Assembly: GCA_023418315.1 (NCBI GenBank)
Contig: JAEZZY010000075.1
Location: forward strand, 1 to 5,700
Length of the DNA stretch: 5,700 nt
From: Bacteroidota bacterium
Lineage (GTDB): Bacteria > Bacteroidota > Bacteroidia > Chitinophagales > Chitinophagaceae
Direction: 5' to 3'
The position numbers and the translations under genes are program-made. The notes below the pieces were generated by a model. That model searched no databases. It worked only from the letters and a program-made list of their open reading frames with translations, and was not told the origin of the DNA. Positions 1 to 5,700 of this stretch are shown here, piece by piece; position 1 is the first letter of the stretch; each line of letters opens with the position of its first letter.

Positions 1-42
1 GCTTTGTATAGTGCTGGGGCAGATCAACATTTTAAGCTATGA
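1..42 (+). CDS. C-terminal tail of an upstream gene (partial)
   Basis: Frame 1 is open from the window edge and reads ALYSAGADQHFKL before a TGA stop at 40-42. That stop overlaps the ATG of the next gene (39-41) as ATGA, an arrangement typical of co-translated neighbours in an operon. With only 13 codons, no family can be recognised. Of the other two + frames, one hits TAG at once and the other runs through into the antisense of nothing recognisable, so this frame is the best candidate. It could still be chance, because a short open stretch at a window edge is weak evidence. Confidence 0.3.
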   Translation, partial: ALYSAGADQHFKL

Positions 43-695
43 AAAAAATATTCATTATCTCAATCGGTATGGTAGCCCTGGCGGCTACAAGTTATAGCCA
101 AACCGCAAAACACAGGAACTCTTCAGCAGAAACGCAGTATATGTCGCTGGGGCCAACCATAGGCATCGGGCATAGCTGGCTTAGCGATGTAGATGACCAG
201 ACGGTGAAGCCCTCCGGACACATAGGCATTGCATTTATTTATTCCCGGTTTGCACATTGGGGCTGGGGCGCCGAGCTTATCGCCTCGCATGAGGGATTCC
301 GCAGAGAAGCACCCAATGGTGTGAACATGTCGGTAGATCCTACTTATCTGCGTTTTACACCAAAAGCCTATTATTTCTTTGGTGATTATGGGGATAAATG
401 CCGCCCGAAAATCTATGCAGGACCTTCACTTGCCTATAAACTGAACGAAGATCATTATTATGACGGTGAATTGCTGGATAAAGATGGACCACAGAATTTC
501 CCGTATGGCCGCCGCAATGTATTTGAAGATGTAGATGCAGGACTGGTAATCGGCGGCGGACTGAATATGCGCCTCGCCCGCTCCGTATGGCTCAACATGG
601 ACGGAAGTTATTACCATGGTTTTTTGGACGTAACCGACTCTGACAATGCCAATCGCAACCTGAGATTCAATATGGGGTTGATGTTTGGATTGTAA
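39..695 (+). CDS. Small outer-membrane beta-barrel protein (predicted)
   Basis: A 218-residue protein of unknown specific role, predicted to sit in the outer membrane. Residues 1-20 form a classical signal peptide: KK, then a hydrophobic core (IFIISIGMVALAA), then a likely signal peptidase I cut after SYS and before Gln21. There is no lipobox cysteine. The mature part is built of short alternating polar/hydrophobic stretches rich in Gly and aromatics, such as HIGIAFIYSRF, YLRFTPKAYYFF, KIYAGPSLAYKL, AGLVIGGGLNMRL, VWLNMDGSYYHGFL and the final LRFNMGLMFGL. They are separated by Asp/Asn-rich turns. This fits the OmpW/PorT-like 'outer membrane beta-barrel domain' group of about 8 strands, common in Bacteroidota. 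The ATG at 39 is chosen because it begins the signal peptide directly; no Shine-Dalgarno is present, as is normal for the phylum. The start overlaps a probable upstream stop, so it may be the last gene of an operon. Function and any ligand are not deducible. Confidence 0.8.
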   Translation: MKKIFIISIGMVALAATSYSQTAKHRNSSAETQYMSLGPTIGIGHSWLSDVDDQTVKPSGHIGIAFIYSRFAHWGWGAELIASHEGFRREAPNGVNMSVDPTYLRFTPKAYYFFGDYGDKCRPKIYAGPSLAYKLNEDHYYDGELLDKDGPQNFPYGRRNVFEDVDAGLVIGGGLNMRLARSVWLNMDGSYYHGFLDVTDSDNANRNLRFNMGLMFGL

Positions 696-718
696 AAAAA
701 CGATTTTATACCCACAGA

Positions 719-816
719 AAACGCGGATAAATTAAGACTGACACACGCATCTTAAGACTGACACACGCATCATTTTTGCGCCTGCCGGGCTGATTATCCG
801 CGTTTCGATTTTTTAT
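719..816. repeat. 12-bp perfect inverted repeat with a 63-base loop, followed by a T-run
   Basis: AAACGCGGATAA at 719-730 is the exact reverse complement of TTATCCGCGTTT at 794-805. The 63-base loop contains the tandem repeat at 732-771. A run of six T (809-814) follows the right arm, so the structure could act as a terminator for the barrel gene that stops 24 bases upstream of the left arm. The very long loop makes it an unusual one. The arms resemble the CGCGGAT-type dispersed palindromic repeats found between genes in many Bacteroidota. The family resemblance is from memory and was not searched. Confidence 0.55.
732..771. repeat. Exact tandem duplication of a 20-bp unit
   Basis: TTAAGACTGACACACGCATC occurs at 732-751 and again, with no spacer and no mismatch, at 752-771. 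The unit is not a palindrome and its length is not a multiple of three, so it is unlikely to be coding. Two perfect copies back to back point to a recent slippage duplication or to the start of a short variable-number array. It lies wholly within the loop of the surrounding inverted repeat. Confidence 0.9.
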
Positions 817-843
817 AGGGACGTAGCAGATCCGGTGGCATGC

Positions 844-1035
844 CTATGCAACAGGATTTTCCGGCCTGCCGAATAGAAGTACCAAGACAAACCTGTCAAA
901 CACGCCGTACCCCGGGTAAAGCCACACCCATAAATAATCAACAACCGCTATAGGATAAATATTAACCGGAACCTCAATAGCCTTATCAACTTTATTGGCA
1001 TAGAGGTTGTGGCGAAGAGCGTATATTTGCCGCTG
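844..1035 (-). pseudogene. Possible C-terminal relic of a membrane protein gene
   Basis: On the minus strand 63 codons are open between TAG (complement of 1036-1038) and TAG (complement of 844-846), with no ATG. The translation looks protein-like, not random: it runs through NKVDKAIEVPVNIYPIAVV, then VDYLWVWLYPGYGVFDRF, then VLVLLFGRPENPVA before the stop. It has a hydrophobic, aromatic-rich stretch and a mix of everyday codons. No start codon precedes it and its upstream end abuts the pump gene, so if real it is the 3' remnant of a gene whose front has been lost. I do not recognise the family. Chance is a serious alternative at this length. Confidence 0.25.
1022..1029 (+). promoter_or_regulatory. 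Candidate Bacteroidetes-type -7 box for the efflux operon
   Basis: TATATTTG matches the TAnnTTTG -7 consensus of the Bacteroidetes housekeeping sigma factor at every fixed position. The expected TTG/TTTG -33 box is not clean: the nearest is ATTG ending at 997, 24 bases upstream, which is longer than the usual spacing of about 19-21. If used, transcription would start only a few bases before the pump ATG at 1040, giving an almost leaderless message. It may also be a chance match within AT-rich DNA. Confidence 0.3.
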
Positions 1036-1039
1036 CTAC

Positions 1040-4000
1040 ATGAGTTTACCTTCTCTTTCTTTAAGAAGACCAGTGCTCGCCATCGTGATGAACATCATCA
1101 TTGTGATATTTGGCGTGATTGGCTTTCAGTCGCTGGGTGTCCGTGATTATCCGTCCATTGACCCGCCTATCATCAATGTCCGTACGTCCTACGCCGGCGC
1201 CAATCCCGATATCGTAGAAACACAGATTACCGAGCCGTTGGAAAAATCCATTAACGGTATTGCCGGCATCAAAAGCATTTCTTCTACGAGCGCTTTGGGC
1301 AGCAGCAGCATCAGTGTAGAATTTGATCTCGGTATAGACCTTGAAGCCGCTGCCAACGATGTGCGGGATAAGGTTTCACAAGCTACGCGCAGCCTTCCGG
1401 ATGATATAGACGCGCCGCCGGTGGTGTCTAAAGCAGATGCCAACTCCTCCCCTATCATTTCCATGACGGTGCAAAGCGAAACCAAAAACCAACTGGAACT
1501 GACCGAATATGCGGAGAACGTATTGGTAGAAAAACTGCAAACCATCCCCGGTGTGAGCAGCATCCGGATATGGGGGCAAAAACGCTATGCTATGCGCCTG
1601 TGGCTGGATCCGCTACGAATGGCGGGCTACGGCATCACCTTCCAAGATGTGCAGGAAGCCCTCGGCAAGCAAAACGTGGAACTGCCCTCGGGCAAAATAG
1701 CCGGAAACAACACCGAGCTTTCCGTCCGCACCTTCGGCAGATTGTTTACCGAAGAGGATTTCAACAATCTGATTATAAAAAATGTAAACGGAACGGATAT
1801 ACATCTGAAAAGCATAGGAGAAGCCGTGCTGGGCCCGGAAAATGAAGAAACCGTACTGAAAGAAAGCGGCACGCCGATGATCGCTCTGGCACTTACACCG
1901 CAGCCGGGCTCCAACTATGTGGCTATAGCCGATGAATTTTACAAGCGCTATGAAACCCTGAAAAAAGACATTCCTGCCGATTTTAAGACCGATATAGCGA
2001 TGGATACCACCATATTCATCAAAAATTCCATCTCCGAAGTAGAAGAAACCCTGCTCATTTCCTTTACGCTGGTTATCATCATCATTTATCTTTTCTTCCG
2101 CGACTGGCTCATCGCCTTCCGCCCGCTGATTGATATTCCCGTGAGCCTGATTGCCACGTTCTTCATCATGTATTCGATGGGCTTCACCATCAATATCCTC
2201 ACCCTGCTTGCTATCGTATTGGCTACGGGGCTGGTGGTGGATGACGGCATTGTGGTTACGGAAAATATTTACAAACGAATAGAACGCGGCATGGATAAAC
2301 ACCGCGCAGCAAGAGAGGGAAGTGAAGAAATCTATTTCGCCGTTATCTCTACCTCTATTACCCTGGCGGTGGTGTTTCTCCCCATTGTATTCCTGCAAGG
2401 CTTTACCGGCCGGTTGTTTAAAGAATTTGGCGTGGTAGTAGCCGGCGCCGTATTGATCTCCGCTTTTGTATCCCTCACCCTCACACCCGTATTGAACGTG
2501 TTGATGACGCGTAAAGTGCATAAACATTCCAGATTCTATACCTGGTCAGAGCCGTTTTTCACCGGTATGGAGCGGGGCTATAAAAAGCTATTGGTAAACC
2601 TGATGCGCCGTAAATGGATTGCCCTTACAGCTATTGTGGTTTGCTTTGGAATAATCTATATCATAGGCTCCGGCTTGCAAAGCGAACTGGCGCCGCTGGA
2701 AGACCGCAGCCGTTTTCGGGTGCAAATAAGTGCGCCGGAAGGCACTTCTTATGATGCTATGGATGACTTCATGAACGGACTGGTGGAAATGGTGGTAGAT
2801 TCCGTTCCGGAAAAACAAGTGGTATTATCCGTAACAGCACCCGGCTTTACCGGCTCGGGCGCCGTAAACACCGGCTTTATGAATGTGCGCCTTAAAGACC
2901 CGCAAGACCGCGACCGCAGCCAAGCCGATATTGTGCAGCATGTAAATAAAAATTTTCAAAAATTCACTTTCGGCAGAGCCTATGCGATACAAGAACAAAC
3001 CATCTCCGTGCAACGCGGAGGTAGCGCCTTTCCGGTTGTTTTTATCTTGCAGAATATAGATTTTGAAAAACTCTCCAAAGCGCTTCCGGAATTTTTAGAC
3101 GCAGCCTACCAAGAGCCTACGTTTCAAGGAGTGGATGTGGATCTGAAATTCAACAAGCCGGAACTTACCGTTTCTATCAACCGTGCTAAAGCCTCACAGC
3201 TTGGCGTATCTATAGAAGATGTAGGACAAACCTTACAACTTGCTTTGAGTAACGGACGCCTGGGCTATTTCACCAAAAACGGGAAACAATACCAGGTAAT
3301 GGGGCAAGTGGACCGGGCGCAGCGCGACAACCCTTCCGATATTGAAGGCTATTACGTACGCAGCGCTTCCAATTCACTCATTTCGCTGGATAATCTTATA
3401 GATAAAGAAGAAACCGTAAGCCCTTCGCAGATTTACCACTATAATCGCTATAAATCCGCTACTATTTCCGCAGGACTGGCGCCGGGCAAAACCATTGGCG
3501 ACGGTATAGCCGCTATGGATAAAATCTACCAAGAACTGAAAGCTAAAAACATCATTGACGAATCATTCTCCTATTCGCTTGGCGGTTCTTCCAAAGACTA
3601 TCAGGAAAGTTCCTCAAATACCTTATTTGCCTTCTTACTGGCGCTGGTGCTCATCTATCTGATTCTTGCCGCACAGTTTGAAAGTTTTATAGACCCGTTC
3701 ATCATCATGCTCACGGTGCCGCTGGCCATTGCCGGGGCAATGTTGTCCCTATGGTTGTTCGGGCAAACCTTAAACATTTTTTCGCAGATAGGAATGATCA
3801 TGCTCATAGGGCTGGTTACGAAAAACGGTATCCTCATTGTAGAATATGCCAATCAAATCCGTGAAAAAGGAGCGAACAGGATTACGGCGGCCGTCTATGC
3901 AGCTTCCATGCGCCTACGTCCTATTCTGATGACCAGCCTTGCCATGACCTTTGGCGCATTGCCGCTTGCCTTATCTCTGGGTGCCGCTTCTACCAGCCGC

Positions 4001-4138
4001 ATTCCACTGGGTATCGTAATCGTGGGAGGCGTTTTGTTTTCCTTGTTCCTTTCCCTGGCTATTGTGCCGGTAATGTACAGTATGCTTTCACGAAGAAAAA
4101 CCGTTACGCCTACCGCTATTGATAAATTGAATGACTAA
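1040..4138 (+). CDS. RND multidrug efflux permease (AcrB/HAE1-type)
   Basis: A 1032-residue inner-membrane proton/substrate antiporter of the resistance-nodulation-division superfamily, the motor of a tripartite exporter. The length matches AcrB-type pumps. The architecture is complete: TM1 at about 12-32; a first periplasmic porter/docking loop opening with RDYPSIDPP and including EPLEKSINGI; TM2-6 at about 337-490; TM7 at about 527-545; a second periplasmic loop starting with ELAPLEDRSRF (about 549-559); and TM8-12 at about 861-1018. The proton-relay residues are present: D401 and D402 in GLVVDDGIVVTEN (AcrB D407/D408), K928 in GLVTKNGILIVEY (K940) and R958 in SMRLRPILMTS (R971), so it should be active. 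The start is the ATG at 1040, giving MSLPSLSLRRPVLAIVMN, the standard N-terminus of this family. An in-frame TTG at 1007 would add 11 unfamiliar residues. It overlaps the following TolC-like gene by 8 bases. No adaptor gene lies beside it. Substrate is unknown. Confidence 0.96.
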   Translation: MSLPSLSLRRPVLAIVMNIIIVIFGVIGFQSLGVRDYPSIDPPIINVRTSYAGANPDIVETQITEPLEKSINGIAGIKSISSTSALGSSSISVEFDLGIDLEAAANDVRDKVSQATRSLPDDIDAPPVVSKADANSSPIISMTVQSETKNQLELTEYAENVLVEKLQTIPGVSSIRIWGQKRYAMRLWLDPLRMAGYGITFQDVQEALGKQNVELPSGKIAGNNTELSVRTFGRLFTEEDFNNLIIKNVNGTDIHLKSIGEAVLGPENEETVLKESGTPMIALALTPQPGSNYVAIADEFYKRYETLKKDIPADFKTDIAMDTTIFIKNSISEVEETLLISFTLVIIIIYLFFRDWLIAFRPLIDIPVSLIATFFIMYSMGFTINILTLLAIVLATGLVVDDGIVVTENIYKRIERGMDKHRAAREGSEEIYFAVISTSITLAVVFLPIVFLQGFTGRLFKEFGVVVAGAVLISAFVSLTLTPVLNVLMTRKVHKHSRFYTWSEPFFTGMERGYKKLLVNLMRRKWIALTAIVVCFGIIYIIGSGLQSELAPLEDRSRFRVQISAPEGTSYDAMDDFMNGLVEMVVDSVPEKQVVLSVTAPGFTGSGAVNTGFMNVRLKDPQDRDRSQADIVQHVNKNFQKFTFGRAYAIQEQTISVQRGGSAFPVVFILQNIDFEKLSKALPEFLDAAYQEPTFQGVDVDLKFNKPELTVSINRAKASQLGVSIEDVGQTLQLALSNGRLGYFTKNGKQYQVMGQVDRAQRDNPSDIEGYYVRSASNSLISLDNLIDKEETVSPSQIYHYNRYKSATISAGLAPGKTIGDGIAAMDKIYQELKAKNIIDESFSYSLGGSSKDYQESSSNTLFAFLLALVLIYLILAAQFESFIDPFIIMLTVPLAIAGAMLSLWLFGQTLNIFSQIGMIMLIGLVTKNGILIVEYANQIREKGANRITAAVYAASMRLRPILMTSLAMTFGALPLALSLGAASTSRIPLGIVIVGGVLFSLFLSLAIVPVMYSMLSRRKTVTPTAIDKLND

Positions 4139-5456
4139 GATGAAACGATTGTTATTTGTCCTTTTGTGGATTGGAGCGTTTGCTTTTTTTAAGGAAAATA
4201 AACAGGCCTATGCGCAGGAGCGTCTTACTTTGCAAGATGCCATCGCCCGTGCATTGCAGCATAATTTTGACATTCGCATAGCAGAGGTAAACAGGCAGGT
4301 GGCGGATGCAAATAATACCTTAGGCAATGCCGGTTTTTTACCCGACATCAGCGGAAATGCATTCTACAACCACAGTATTTCCGATGCAAAAAACCAATTC
4401 ACCAACGGTACTACACAAGAACGGAAAGGAGCCGTATCAAAAGGATTTGGCGGCGGCATCAATGCAGATATCCGCGTCTTTGCGGCAGGGAAAGCCTATA
4501 TCCTCAAAAAACAACTGAATCAACTGCAAGCCCTCAGCGAAGACCAGTTGAAACTACAAATCCAAACCACGGTTTCGCAAGTGATACAAGCCTATGCCCT
4601 GGCCATGCTGCAACATCAGGAAGCTATAGCTATTGACACCGGATTGGCACTTGCCAAAATACGGATGCAGCTTTCGCAAATGCAATATGAAAGCGGACTT
4701 GCAGCAAAGGTGGATTTCCTGCAAGCACGGGTGGACTACAACGCCCGCCAGTCCGATTCGCTCACGCTCGTAGCCGCCTCGCAAGGCATGTTTGCAGACC
4801 TGAATTTATTGATGGGCGAAGACCCCTATAAAACGTATATCGTAGATGATAGCCTGCCGCTGAACACCCAGCTCCTGCCGGCACAAAAAGAGCTGTTGCA
4901 AGACCAAAATTTATCCGTAAGCATAGCCAGAAAAAGCTGGGAAGTATCCCTGCTCGGGGCTCGTGCCGCCAAGGCGGATATGTACCCTACCTTAGACCTT
5001 ACCGCAGGATATAACTACAACAAAACGCTGAGCCAGGCAGGATTTGCCTTATTCAACCAAAGCTATGGGCCTTCTGCCGGAGCCTCGCTGAACCTGCCTA
5101 TATTCCGTGGGGGAAACCTGAAAAGAACCGCTAAGGTAGCGAGCTTGCAAGCGCTGCGCGATGAATTGCTTTATGAAAAACAAAACACAGAGGTAGCCCG
5201 TCAATACCGCCGTGCATGGGCAGATTACAGCATCAGCGTAGCGGCATACCGCCTCGAAAAACAAAACATAACCTATGCGAAAGAAAATGCCGACATCCAA
5301 AAGGCTCGCTTCCAGGCAGGACTGGCTACCACTATAGAAACCCGCGAAGCGGAAAATAGCTATGTAGAAGGCTTGGTGCGGCTCTACACCGCTGCCTATA
5401 ATTTGAAAGTAAACGAAACAAAGGTGCTGGAGCTTGAAAACCGATTAGTGGAATAA
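4131..5456 (+). CDS. TolC-family outer-membrane efflux channel protein
   Basis: A 441-residue outer-membrane factor that should trimerise into the barrel and periplasmic alpha-tunnel through which the adjacent RND pump exports its substrate. A signal peptide spans residues 1-28 (hydrophobic core LLFVLLWIGAFAFF, probable cut after AYA before Gln29). There is no lipobox Cys, so it is not a lipoprotein of the NodT/OprM kind. The mature protein begins RLTLQDAIARALQHNFDI, the typical TolC opening. Two OEP repeats follow. Each has a strand pair after a P-containing motif (GFLPDIS at 68-74; ADMYPTLDLTAGY from 282) and a second strand (GGGINADIRVFAAGK from 107; GASLNLPIFRGGNL at 317-330), flanked by long Gln/Ala/Leu-rich helices. 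The ATG at 4131 overlaps the permease stop by 8 bases. A second ATG at 4140, one base after that stop, gives an equally good signal peptide three residues shorter. Co-transcription and coupled translation with the permease are likely. Confidence 0.93.
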   Translation: MTKMKRLLFVLLWIGAFAFFKENKQAYAQERLTLQDAIARALQHNFDIRIAEVNRQVADANNTLGNAGFLPDISGNAFYNHSISDAKNQFTNGTTQERKGAVSKGFGGGINADIRVFAAGKAYILKKQLNQLQALSEDQLKLQIQTTVSQVIQAYALAMLQHQEAIAIDTGLALAKIRMQLSQMQYESGLAAKVDFLQARVDYNARQSDSLTLVAASQGMFADLNLLMGEDPYKTYIVDDSLPLNTQLLPAQKELLQDQNLSVSIARKSWEVSLLGARAAKADMYPTLDLTAGYNYNKTLSQAGFALFNQSYGPSAGASLNLPIFRGGNLKRTAKVASLQALRDELLYEKQNTEVARQYRRAWADYSISVAAYRLEKQNITYAKENADIQKARFQAGLATTIETREAENSYVEGLVRLYTAAYNLKVNETKVLELENRLVE

Positions 5457-5700
5457 GTTTGACGAGTAGGGTAAACACGCTCAACATCTTGCTTAATGGA
5501 CTTTTCGGTCTGTATGAAGCCCAATAGTCATATTCCCCCGATTGGCAAAAATGAGGCGTGGGTATGTGCAAGGCTTTGAGATCCTCCCATTTATTGGACA
5601 GGCATAATTAGAGATTCAGGGCGTTTTTGCATTCTTAACCTGCAAGCAGGATAATGCTTTTTCTGATGCAGTTGAGCAAAGGTTCTCTGTTGCAAAAGGC
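5457..5700. other. Downstream region without a convincing gene
   Basis: After the TolC-like stop, no frame on either strand holds a recognisable gene up to the window edge. One + frame from 5518 to 5700 has a single stop (TAA at 5605-5607) and reads somewhat protein-like on both sides, for example MRRGYVQGFEILPFIGQA from an ATG at 5551. It is too short and unfamiliar to call. The only structured element is the hairpin near 5629-5662. Confidence 0.5.
5629..5662 (+). terminator. Candidate intrinsic terminator of the efflux operon
   Basis: GCATT (5629-5633) pairs with AATGC (5653-5657). Inside it CCTGC (5639-5643) pairs with GCAGG (5646-5650), with the A-rich joins left as an internal loop. Five T (5658-5662) follow immediately. 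On the minus strand the hairpin would be followed by A instead, so it fits + strand termination, about 170 bases after the TolC-like stop. The inner loop is very tight and the internal loop asymmetric, so stability is moderate. Confidence 0.35.

Larger units (their letters stand above)
696..1039. other. 344-base intergenic gap with repeats and a possible gene relic
   Basis: No intact gene is seen on either strand. From left to right it holds an inverted repeat (719-805) with a two-copy tandem repeat in its loop, a T-run (809-814), a minus-strand open stretch without a start codon (844-1035), and a TAnnTTTG box (1022-1029). A plus-strand ORF of 37 codons (ATG at 840, TAG at 951-953) lies almost opposite the minus-strand stretch and looks like its shadow. 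Such a gap separates the barrel gene from the efflux operon, so the two are probably transcribed independently. Confidence 0.7.

Noticed and set aside
426..617. Minus-strand open frame of 63 codons inside the barrel gene
   Set aside because: It lies fully antisense to a well-supported gene with a signal peptide, and its translation resembles no family. Treated as a shadow.
840..953. Plus-strand ORF of 37 codons in the intergenic gap
   Set aside because: It overlaps the more protein-like minus-strand frame, is short, and has an unremarkable Pro/Arg/Gln-rich translation. Most likely a shadow or chance.
1007..1039. In-frame TTG start 11 codons ahead of the permease ATG
   Set aside because: It would add residues (WRRAYICRCY) unlike RND N-termini. 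The ATG at 1040 gives the standard family start.
1613..2527. Long minus-strand open frame of 304 codons
   Set aside because: It is fully antisense to the conserved core of the RND permease. The translation is rich in His, Gln and Gly with no recognisable domain, as expected for a mirror of biased codon use.
5332..5571. Minus-strand ORF of 79 codons across the end of the TolC-like gene
   Set aside because: About half is antisense to the TolC C-terminal helix region. The rest has no recognisable similarity, and no promoter or partner gene is seen.
5458..5700. Possible insertion-sequence edge or decayed gene downstream of the operon
   Set aside because: No terminal inverted repeat, target duplication or transposase motif could be found in the 244 bases available, and the open stretches are short and broken by stops.

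Overview
The window looks like a Bacteroidota (Bacteroidetes) chromosome segment. The RND permease and the outer-membrane proteins read like members of families common in that phylum. No Shine-Dalgarno sequence precedes any of the three full genes. A TAnnTTTG box, the Bacteroidetes -7 promoter motif, lies just ahead of the pump gene. The genus cannot be named from this sequence.

Layout, all supported genes on the + strand: (1) bases 1-42 are probably the last 13 codons of an upstream gene that ends in an ATGA overlap with the next gene. (2) 39-695 encodes a 218-residue secreted protein predicted to be a small outer-membrane beta-barrel. (3) 696-1039 is a 344-base gap. It holds a 12-bp inverted repeat enclosing an exact tandem duplication of a 20-bp unit, then a minus-strand stretch that reads like the C-terminal remnant of a membrane protein, then a candidate promoter. 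(4) 1040-4138 encodes a full-length (1032-residue) RND-family inner-membrane efflux permease of the AcrB/HAE1 type. (5) 4131-5456 encodes a 441-residue TolC-family outer-membrane channel protein whose start overlaps the pump stop by 8 bases. (6) 5457-5700 has no convincing gene but carries a candidate terminator hairpin.

The permease and TolC-like genes form a tight two-gene operon. Together they supply the inner-membrane motor and outer-membrane exit duct of a tripartite drug or metabolite exporter. The third part, the periplasmic adaptor (HlyD/AcrA family), is not encoded in the window, and the space where it would usually sit is taken by the repeat-bearing gap. It may lie just outside the window or elsewhere in the genome. 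The 218-residue barrel gene is probably a separate transcription unit, and nothing in the sequence links it to efflux.

I see no previously undescribed system here. The points most worth a second look are the missing adaptor, the tandem repeat inside an inverted repeat, and the coding-like minus-strand fragment upstream of the pump.
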